Origin: Candidatus Woesearchaeota archaeon
GTDB taxonomy: Archaea; Nanobdellota; Nanobdellia; Woesearchaeales; WAPJ01
NCBI GenBank assembly: GCA_015519985.1
Contig: WIAN01000161.1
Span: 1-10,641, forward strand
DNA length: 10,641 nt
Direction: 5' to 3'
In this document: piece after piece, positions 5,141 to 10,641 of the stretch
Position numbering within the stretch: the stretch's first letter is position 1
Layout: every line of letters starts with the position of its first letter
The notes under the pieces: model-generated
Told to the model about the DNA's origin: nothing
Databases searched by the model: none
Seen by the model: the letters and a program-made list of their open reading frames with translations, nothing else
Made by a program: the position numbers and the translations under genes

Positions 5141-6493
5141 TTATGAGAATATTTTTTTTATTGTTTTGTCTAATATTTTGTTTTCTTCTAAACCAAATAA
5201 TAACATTCCAGAACTCCATGCGAAAGGACTTTCGCTTTCATAAAAAATGTTTTTGAAAGGTTTGTTTTTATAATAAACTTCACTTATGTATTCTTCATTA
5301 TTATCTATAAATAACAATTTGTATATTGAATTTAAAATTTCTTTTTCTATGTAATTTTTTAAAGTTTCGTTTTTATTTTTATTTTTGTTTATGTACAATT
5401 TTAATCCTGATATCCAAAGCCATCTGAAGCCATTATGATATTTTTTCATTCCTATAAATTTTAGTCTAAAATCTATTATGCTTGAATCATAAAAAGGATA
5501 TACGTTTATTCCTGTTTCTTTTAATATTATTGGTTCATTTATTATGTGTAAAAAAATGTTTTCTTTTTGTTTTTCATCTGCAATATCAAAAAGTATTGTT
5601 AAAAAGTTTCCTTCTACATTAAAATTGTCTTCTTTGTATTGTTCATTTACAAAGTCATAATAATATTTTCTTTCTTTATCGTATAAATTTGAATTTATTA
5701 GTTCTTTTATTTCTTTTGCTAGTGTAGAATAATATTCTTTTTTATTTTTGTCATAATATTTTTTTTGTGAAAATAAATATTCAAAACTTTTTGCTGAAGC
5801 ATAATATAATGCGTTTGCAAATATACCATACCCTTTTTTTGCTATACTGTCAGCCCAATCTGAATATTCCGTTTGGTATATTAATCCAAATTTTGTCAGT
5901 TCTTCTTTTTGATATTTGAATGCTAATTCTAAATTTTTTATTTTTTTTTCATCTAAATAATATTTGTTATATTTTTCTTTCATGTAAAAATTATATATTA
6001 TGTTTAATAGTATAAATAAACTGTTACTATCTACTATTTTTGATTTATTTTTATCATCATAAAATACTTTTTCAAATTTGAATTTTGTTTTTAAACTAAA
6101 AAATTTTTTTGAAAACAATTTTTTTGTAAAATTATTTAATAATCTTTTTATGAATAGTAAAACATATTTTCCTGAAAAATTTTTGTCTCCTATTCTTAAT
6201 GGTAGGCTTCCAAAATCTGTAATTGTATTATGGAATAAAGTTAAATTTCTTTCAACTATGTTTTCATCGTTTATTGCTAATGCTCCTAGTGAAGAAAACA
6301 TGCTATCTCTAACCCAATATTGGTTGAAATGTTTTAATCCTGCAAATATTCCTTTTTCAGAATAACATGCTTTTAATGTTTTTTTAGAAATATTTTTTAT
6401 TCTTTTAATTTTAAAATTATTGGAATTTTTTTTGCTGATTTTTTTTCTTTTGTTTTCTATTGTTTTTTCTGCTTTCTCTTTTTTTGCTTTCAT
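5141..6493 (-). CDS. Six-hairpin glycosidase-like protein (glucoamylase/debranching-enzyme type)
   Basis: A 450-residue protein resembling the (alpha/alpha)6-barrel glycoside hydrolases (GH15, amylo-1,6-glucosidase, GH63/GH100 types). Supporting segments are GLKHFNQYWVRDSMF (52-66), DSNSLFILLN (155-164), EYSDWADS (209-216), NVEGNFLTILF (292-302), YHNGFRWLWISGL (352-364) and ESPFAWSSGM (421-430). The conserved acids (D63, D212, D215, E294, E421) are candidates for catalysis, but I cannot say which are used or what the substrate is; alpha-glucan or trehalose breakdown is plausible. There is no signal peptide. The first 40 residues are Lys/Arg-rich, so the protein should be cytosolic. TTATTAATAA is centred 26.5 bases before the ATG, indicating a leaderless, separate transcript. 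Family level is fairly sure; exact activity is not. Confidence 0.7.
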   Translation of the reverse strand: MKAKKEKAEKTIENKRKKISKKNSNNFKIKRIKNISKKTLKACYSEKGIFAGLKHFNQYWVRDSMFSSLGALAINDENIVERNLTLFHNTITDFGSLPLRIGDKNFSGKYVLLFIKRLLNNFTKKLFSKKFFSLKTKFKFEKVFYDDKNKSKIVDSNSLFILLNIIYNFYMKEKYNKYYLDEKKIKNLELAFKYQKEELTKFGLIYQTEYSDWADSIAKKGYGIFANALYYASAKSFEYLFSQKKYYDKNKKEYYSTLAKEIKELINSNLYDKERKYYYDFVNEQYKEDNFNVEGNFLTILFDIADEKQKENIFLHIINEPIILKETGINVYPFYDSSIIDFRLKFIGMKKYHNGFRWLWISGLKLYINKNKNKNETLKNYIEKEILNSIYKLLFIDNNEEYISEVYYKNKPFKNIFYESESPFAWSSGMLLFGLEENKILDKTIKKIFS

Positions 6494-6514
6494 TTTTTTG
6501 TTTTTAATTGTTTT

Positions 6515-6524
6515 TTATTAATAA
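6515..6524 (-). promoter_or_regulatory. TATA box of the glycosidase-like gene
   Basis: The palindrome TTATTAATAA is centred 26.5 bases before the ATG at 6493. The 140-base gap between 6494 and 6633 otherwise holds only AT-rich sequence and the terminator-like T runs of the upstream gene. Confidence 0.45.
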
Positions 6525-6594
6525 AGTTTTCTAAAAACAGTGTTGATTTTAAAAGAATAAATTTTTATTATAACTTTAATAAAATAAGAGAGTT

Positions 6595-6609
6595 AAAAAG
6601 TTAAAAAAA
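6595..6609 (-). terminator. Oligo-T terminator after the exported helical protein
   Basis: On the minus strand, just past the stop at 6634, T runs of seven (6609-6603) and five (6599-6595) follow further T runs near 6620, each preceded by C. Archaeal termination commonly uses such oligo-T tracts without a hairpin. The composition makes T runs frequent here, so this is a moderate call. Confidence 0.45.
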
Positions 6610-6633
6610 GTTTTTAAAAAATTTTTTTAAAAT

Positions 6634-8031
6634 TTAATTATTCATTCCAATCTCTACTTCTGTATTTGTTTCCATCCCTACTTCTGTGTCGTCTGAAACA
6701 TTAAAAGTTTCATCTGCTATTTTTTTCATTTTATCTTCATACTCTTTTCTTTCTTCTAGTCTGTTTTTTATTCTTTCTTTTACTTTTTCTTCTGTAATTT
6801 CTTTTAGTCTTTCATTTCTTTCTTCCATTCTTTCTTTTACTCTTTCTCTTACTTTTTCTTCATATCTTTCTTTTACCTTTTCTCTTAATTCTCTTAATTT
6901 TTCCAATCTTTCATTTCTTTCTTTTAATCTTTCTTTTAAATCTTCAGGTACTTTTAATACTGGTCTTTCTTTTTTAAAATCAAATAAAGCTCTTTTTATA
7001 TAAGCATTATATTTTGCTATTATTTTTAATGCTTCTATTATTTTTTTATGTGCTTCTTTTGCTTTTTCTTTTGCTGTTGTATAATCTTCTTTTTCATAAG
7101 CAGTTCTTGCTTCTTCTAATAAAGTATTTGCTTCTTCTAATAATGTTAATGTTTCATTTAAATCTTTTTCTTGTTCTTCAGTTAAATTTCTGTCTTCTAA
7201 TTTTTCTGTTATTTTTTTAACTAATTCTTCTACTCTTAAATATTCTGCTTCTGTTCTTTTTATTATCACTTTTGTTGAAACGTTTTGTCCATAATTTGAG
7301 AATGCTTTTTCTTCAAATTCTATTTCTTCTTCATCTGAAATGTTTAATTTTGCTTTTACTTTTAATCTTACTTTTGTAAAGTTTCCTTTATAATTCTTTA
7401 ATTCTTTTTTGCTTTCTTCTAAAAATGGCAATATTTTTTGTTTTTCTTTTTCACTTAAATTAGAATTTTTTATTCTTTCTTCCAATCTTTCTAATGCTTT
7501 ATATAACAAGTCTAATTTTTTTTCATAAACTACTATCTTTCTTGCTGTTTTTTTATTTGGATTTTTTTCATTTTCTTCTTTTAACTTTTCAACATAATTT
7601 TTTAATTCTTTTAATGTTTCTTTAAAATTTTCTAATTCTTTTAAGGATTTTTCTTTTTCTCCTAATGCATAATATCTTTTTGCATTTACTAAATGACTTG
7701 TTGCTATTTTTACATACATGTCAAATTTTGTTTCTGGATTGAAAGAAATTTTTGCTTTTATTCTTGTCCAAAACAATCCAAACCCTTTTGGAGCTTCTTT
7801 TTCTAATAGTTCTTCTTCAATTTCTGCTGTTTCATTATCTTCAACTTTTACATTTTGCATTTCTTCTAAAATACTATCTATATCTTCTACTGAAACGTTT
7901 GTTGAAGAATCAACACTTATTGTATTTTCATTTGCTTTTAAATTTACATTTGCATTTCCTTCAACTGCAAAGCTTAAAGGTATTGAAAATACAAATAATA
8001 ATAGTATTATTATGCTTAATATTTTTTTCAT
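6634..8031 (-). CDS. Exported charged-helix / coiled-coil protein with DUF5667-like segment
   Basis: A 465-residue protein with a clear signal peptide (KK, then a hydrophobic core to about residue 20, possible cleavage after SFA at 22). Residues 24-75 are acidic and Asn/Ser/Thr-rich. Residues 80-150 (PKGFGLFWTR, SFNPETKFDMYVKIA, then a Lys/Glu helix) resemble DUF5667, a domain of exported proteins of unknown function. Two helical-pair regions follow (160-215 and 262-345), then an almost uninterrupted E/R/K helix (365-438) likely to form a coiled coil or single stable alpha helix, and a Met/Asn/acidic tail. No membrane anchor or enzyme motif follows the signal peptide, so it is probably secreted or cell-surface associated. 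Shine-Dalgarno GAGGTGA six bases before the ATG fixes the start. The role is unknown; a structural or binding function is a guess. Confidence 0.85.
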   Translation of the reverse strand: MKKILSIIILLLFVFSIPLSFAVEGNANVNLKANENTISVDSSTNVSVEDIDSILEEMQNVKVEDNETAEIEEELLEKEAPKGFGLFWTRIKAKISFNPETKFDMYVKIATSHLVNAKRYYALGEKEKSLKELENFKETLKELKNYVEKLKEENEKNPNKKTARKIVVYEKKLDLLYKALERLEERIKNSNLSEKEKQKILPFLEESKKELKNYKGNFTKVRLKVKAKLNISDEEEIEFEEKAFSNYGQNVSTKVIIKRTEAEYLRVEELVKKITEKLEDRNLTEEQEKDLNETLTLLEEANTLLEEARTAYEKEDYTTAKEKAKEAHKKIIEALKIIAKYNAYIKRALFDFKKERPVLKVPEDLKERLKERNERLEKLRELREKVKERYEEKVRERVKERMEERNERLKEITEEKVKERIKNRLEERKEYEDKMKKIADETFNVSDDTEVGMETNTEVEIGMNN

Positions 8032-8037
8032 TTCAAT

Positions 8038-8044
8038 TCACCTC
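8038..8044 (-). promoter_or_regulatory. Shine-Dalgarno site of the exported helical protein
   Basis: GAGGTGA on the minus strand, six bases before the ATG at 8031. This is the strongest ribosome-binding site in the window. The gene has no co-directional gene close upstream, so it must be transcribed with a real 5' leader, unlike the leaderless genes around it. That may mark higher or regulated translation. Confidence 0.7.
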
Positions 8045-8170
8045 GATTTTAAAATTTTTGTATGAATATTATTGTATTTTATTATTTTTTTATTTTGTGT
8101 GTTTTTATAATATTTAAAACTTTTTTTTTAACTTTTCATTTTTTTCAATTTTGTTTTTGTTTTCAAAACT

Positions 8171-8178
8171 TTTATAAA
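8171..8178 (+). promoter_or_regulatory. TATA box of the 8202-8768 gene
   Basis: TTTATAAA centred 27.5 bases before the ATG at 8202, preceded by the A-rich CAAAAC, which could act as a BRE. The rest of the 170-base divergent gap (8032-8201) is T-rich and shows nothing else I can name. Confidence 0.5.
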
Positions 8179-8201
8179 GTATTTTATTTTATATTTTTTT
8201 T

Positions 8202-8768
8202 ATGCCTACTAAAATTGATGTTCCTGATTTTACTTTTGTATATCAAGATATTTTTGTTTTTAAATCTTTATATAAACTTGCTAAAGAATGGTTGGAAGAG
8301 CAAGGTTTTAGAGATCAGTATGGTGGTTTTGAATTTATGGAGAAAAAATATGTTCATAAAGAAATGCCTGGAGGTATGCATGAAATTAATATTGTTTGGG
8401 AAGTTGAAAGAAAATATACTAATAAAAATATTTTTTTTAAAATGCAAATTGAGTTTTTGTTAATTGCTGGTAAAATTGAAGAAAGGATTATTGATGGTAA
8501 AAAAGTTAAAGGTGATACTGGAGAGTTAGATGTTTTTGTCAGGCCTAGTATGTTTATTAAAGATGATGATTGGGATAAAAATGTTTTTTTGAAAAAAGTT
8601 AAAGATAGAACTTTTAGGAAAAATTATAAGGAAGAAGTTGAAACTGCTAAAGCTTGGATTTATAAGAGGGCTAAAAATTTTGTTGGTTTGCTTAAAGATT
8701 TTTTAGAAACTAAAGCAGCGTTTAAACCTCAAGATGAAATGTTCCATTCTAAATGGGATAAATGGTAA
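8202..8768 (+). CDS. Unrecognised soluble protein, 188 residues
   Basis: I do not recognise the family. It is an evidently real gene, one of only two plus-strand protein genes here, with a TATA box 27.5 bases before the ATG and consistent T-ending codons. The protein is polar and rich in aromatics: residues 17-36 look helical (FKSLYKLAKEWLEEQG). Residues 43-115 look like alternating beta strands (FEFMEKKYVHKE, EINIVWEVERKY, FKMQIEFLLIAG, GELDVFVRP). Residues 118-168 are helical (KDDDWDKNVFLKKV to VGLLKDFLETK), and the end is Trp-containing (FHSKWDKW). There is no signal peptide, membrane helix or cysteine pair. The alpha-beta-alpha layout with the MPGGMHEINIVWE segment (57-69) would be the search key. 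It converges on the RecJ-like gene 45 bases away. Confidence 0.8.
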   Translation: MPTKIDVPDFTFVYQDIFVFKSLYKLAKEWLEEQGFRDQYGGFEFMEKKYVHKEMPGGMHEINIVWEVERKYTNKNIFFKMQIEFLLIAGKIEERIIDGKKVKGDTGELDVFVRPSMFIKDDDWDKNVFLKKVKDRTFRKNYKEEVETAKAWIYKRAKNFVGLLKDFLETKAAFKPQDEMFHSKWDKW

Positions 8769-8774
8769 AAAACA

Positions 8775-8810
8775 TTTTTTTGTTTCGTTTTTTTATGTTT
8801 TATCTTTTTT
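8775..8810 (+). terminator. Oligo-T terminator after the 8202-8768 gene
   Basis: Three T runs (8775-8781, 8788-8794, 8805-8810) begin a few bases after the TAA stop. They fill the short gap before the convergent RecJ-like gene, a typical setting for archaeal oligo-T termination. Confidence 0.5.
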
Positions 8811-8813
8811 GTT

Positions 8814-10259
8814 TTATATTTCTTCCATTATTTTTTTTATTGCTTTTAAGAATTCTTCAATGTTTTTTTTTGGAACTAGTGCTCCTGCTGCGTTTGTATG
8901 TCCTCCTGCTTGTGAATTACTTTTTTCTGCTATTTTTGTCATTATACTTCTTAAATCATAATTGTTTTGTTCTCCTTTTATTCTTATTGATACTTTATAA
9001 TTTTCTTCATCTGCATCTGCTATGCTTATTATGAATGTGTTTTCTTTTATTTCTTCCATTCTGCTTACTATGCTTGCTAGTGTTCCTATTATTTCTGCTT
9101 TTATTATGTTTCTTCCGTCTATTATTATGTATTTCCCTTCATTTTTTATTTTTTCTGTATTTTTGTTTTGTTTATACCAATTTATTGCTTGTCCTATTGC
9201 TCTTTTGTATTCTTTTTGTACTGCTATTGCTTTTCTTTTCATTTCTTCATTTCCCATGCATGCTGCTATTCCTATGCTTGCAGCGTCCATTCTTCCACAT
9301 GCATTTAATAATGTAGCATATTCTCTTGCGTCTTTTAATGGACTTCCTCTTTTTTCTTCTGTTAAAGAATAATAATATCCTATTATTTCGTTAGGATTTT
9401 CTAAATGTGATCTTTTTATTATCATTGCAGATATTAGTCTTTGTCTTTCTTCTTCTTTCAAATCTATATATTTTTTTATTCTTCCTTCTTCTTCGTATTG
9501 TATGTTTAATTCTTTTAGAAAGTTTATTACTGCTTGTTCTGATCCTGTTATTCCTTTTAATGCTAAATCTTGATTATATGTTAATAATGATACTATATTT
9601 TTTGTTTGTGCTCCGAACAATTTTACTCCTTTTTTTACTTTTAACTTTCCACTTTGCACTGCTTCGTCTAATATTATTTTGTTCAATCCTATAAAACCGT
9701 TATGTTCTTGCACATCTCCTATTGCTCCTATTATTGCTAAGTATGCTAAATCTGTATTTTTTTCATTTAACATTCTTGAATAAAAATAGGTTGTTCCTGC
9801 TCCTGAAATTTCATTACTACCATCTAAATCAAAATCGTGAGGATTATAATGTAATATTCCACCATAATCTTTTACGCTTGGTTCATGATGGTCTAATATT
9901 AAAATTTCTTTATCTTCTAATTGTTTTATTAACTCTAATTGTCCTGAACCTATATCTACAAATATTATTTTTTTTTCACTAACATTTTTTAATTCATCTA
10001 CTACTTTTTGATCTACTGTTTGTACAACTCTTAAATTGTATATTATTCCTTCTCTTTGCAATGTTTTTAATATTATTGCTGCGCTTGTCAATCCATCTGC
10101 ATCTAAATGGCTTACTACCATTATGTTAGTTTCATTTTTTACAAAAGAGGAATATTCTTTTGCTTTTTTTAAGAAAGAAATAACATTATTTTGTTTATTT
10201 TCTTCTATATTTTTTTTTATTAATTCTAATAATTCTTTTGATAATGTTTCTTGCTGCAT
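8814..10259 (-). CDS. recJ: RecJ-like DHH/DHHA1 single-strand nuclease (archaeal RecJ/GAN type)
   Basis: A 481-residue phosphoesterase with the complete DHH motif set: SHLDADGL (50-57), VDIG (101-104), DHHEP (123-127), GAIGD (178-182), NACGRMDAASIG (319-330) and the DHHA1 motif GGHTNAAGA (452-460). All metal ligands of the family appear present, so it should be active. Archaeal members are cytosolic exonucleases acting on single-stranded DNA or RNA, and some (GAN) bind GINS of the CMG replication helicase, while others work in RNA turnover; the sequence alone does not decide which. It follows the S15 gene by 61 bases. The rps15-recJ neighbourhood recurs in many archaea, which supports the assignment. 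TTTAAA is centred 26.5 bases before the ATG, so it can also be made from its own leaderless transcript. Confidence 0.93.
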   Translation of the reverse strand: MQQETLSKELLELIKKNIEENKQNNVISFLKKAKEYSSFVKNETNIMVVSHLDADGLTSAAIILKTLQREGIIYNLRVVQTVDQKVVDELKNVSEKKIIFVDIGSGQLELIKQLEDKEILILDHHEPSVKDYGGILHYNPHDFDLDGSNEISGAGTTYFYSRMLNEKNTDLAYLAIIGAIGDVQEHNGFIGLNKIILDEAVQSGKLKVKKGVKLFGAQTKNIVSLLTYNQDLALKGITGSEQAVINFLKELNIQYEEEGRIKKYIDLKEEERQRLISAMIIKRSHLENPNEIIGYYYSLTEEKRGSPLKDAREYATLLNACGRMDAASIGIAACMGNEEMKRKAIAVQKEYKRAIGQAINWYKQNKNTEKIKNEGKYIIIDGRNIIKAEIIGTLASIVSRMEEIKENTFIISIADADEENYKVSIRIKGEQNNYDLRSIMTKIAEKSNSQAGGHTNAAGALVPKKNIEEFLKAIKKIMEEI

Positions 10260-10282
10260 AAAATCATCTACAAAAATATAAA

Positions 10283-10288
10283 TTTAAA
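10283..10288 (-). promoter_or_regulatory. TATA box of the RecJ-like gene
   Basis: TTTAAA within AATTTAAAAT, centred 26.5 bases before the ATG at 10259. It lies in the 61-base gap after the S15 gene, so the nuclease gene may have its own promoter in addition to read-through from S15. Confidence 0.45.
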
Positions 10289-10320
10289 ATTAAAAGTAAA
10301 ATAAAATTGTTTTAAAAGTT

Positions 10321-10641
10321 TTAGTGTATTAATAATTTCATTTTGTCTAAATCGTACTTCCAATCTTTACTTAGTTTTCCTGTTTTCTTATAATATTTTA
10401 TTAACCTTCTTATTTTAGAATCTGTCAATTGTAATGCTCTTTTACTTACTAAATCATGATTGTTTTCTTCTAAATGTGATTTTATTCTTACTAATTTTTT
10501 AACTAAATTTAATAAATCTTCTGGAACTTCAAATTTTATATTTTTTTCTTCCATTATTTTTGTTATTGTTTTTCCTGTTAATGCTTTTACATCAGGAACT
10601 CCGTATGTGTCTCTTAATATTAATCCTATTTGAGCAGAACT
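10321..10641 (-). CDS. rps15: Ribosomal protein S15 (uS15), C-terminal part, open at right edge
   Basis: The last 106 residues of archaeal/eukaryotic-type S15, a small-subunit protein that binds the central domain of 16S rRNA. The frame continues unbroken to the window edge. Reading from the edge it shows SSAQIGLILRDTYGVPDVK, then LTGKTITKIM, PEDL-x-NL-x-K, R-x-K-S-HLEENNHD, KRALQLTDSKIRRL, KYYKKTGKLSKDWKYD, all in the expected order of uS15. The Met at 10554 is internal, not the start. About 45 residues of the N-terminal archaeal extension lie outside the window. The stop at 10321 is followed by the RecJ-like gene. Confidence 0.95.
   Translation of the reverse strand, partial: SSAQIGLILRDTYGVPDVKALTGKTITKIMEEKNIKFEVPEDLLNLVKKLVRIKSHLEENNHDLVSKRALQLTDSKIRRLIKYYKKTGKLSKDWKYDLDKMKLLIH

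Noticed and set aside
6721..6950. Tandem DNA repeat or CRISPR-like array in the CTTTC/TTTTAC-rich region
   Set aside because: Units are irregular and track the E/R/K-rich helix codons; there are no constant repeats with unique spacers.
10321..10554. A complete 77-residue gene starting at the Met at 10554
   Set aside because: The same frame continues to the window edge with conserved uS15 sequence (GLILRDTYGVPDVK), so that Met is internal.

Overview
The window looks like a piece of a very AT-rich archaeal genome, most likely from a small-genome DPANN-type lineage (Woesearchaeota/Pacearchaeota-like). The assignment is inferred from gene content and style. There is an archaeal-type ribosomal protein S15 next to a RecJ/GAN-type DHH nuclease, a TruD, short or leaderless transcripts with TATA boxes about 27 nt before start codons, compact spacing, and two GC-rich tRNA genes in otherwise T- and A-dominated DNA. 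No species call is possible.

Layout, left to right. (1) Positions 1-575 and 667-1263, both on the minus strand, encode two tandem, evidently paralogous five-helix membrane proteins; the first runs off the left edge. A divergent 60-residue single-helix membrane protein (1317-1499, plus) appears to share a palindromic TATA box with the second. (2) 1527-2339 is a TatD-family metal-dependent hydrolase. (3) 2418-2489 is tRNA-Thr(CGU). (4) 2500-3249 is adenylate kinase, probably the second gene of an operon with truD (3278-4627). (5) 4682-4756 is tRNA-Arg(CCU), divergent from truD with one TATA box centred between them. The tRNA is overlapped on the opposite strand by the 3' end of an unrecognised gene (4693-5097). 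(6) 5141-6493 is a cytosolic six-hairpin glycosidase-like protein. (7) 6634-8031 is an exported, coiled-coil/charged-helix protein with a DUF5667-like segment. (8) 8202-8768 (plus) is an unrecognised 188-residue soluble protein. (9) 8814-10259 is the DHH/DHHA1 nuclease, followed by the C-terminal 106 residues of S15, open at the right edge.

Most genes are information-processing or housekeeping: tRNA modification (TruD), nucleotide balance (Adk), nuclease or repair functions (TatD, RecJ/GAN), translation (S15, tRNAs). The less ordinary parts are the paralogous membrane-protein locus at the left, the exported helical protein, and the two orphans at 4693-5097 and 8202-8768. Two genome-style signals stand out. 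Nine starts (eight CDS and one tRNA) each have a T/A palindrome centred 26.5-27.5 nt upstream, which fits leaderless transcription. Third codon bases also switch from A on minus-strand genes to T on plus-strand genes, a strong strand asymmetry. I saw no CRISPR array, insertion sequence or clear mobile element.
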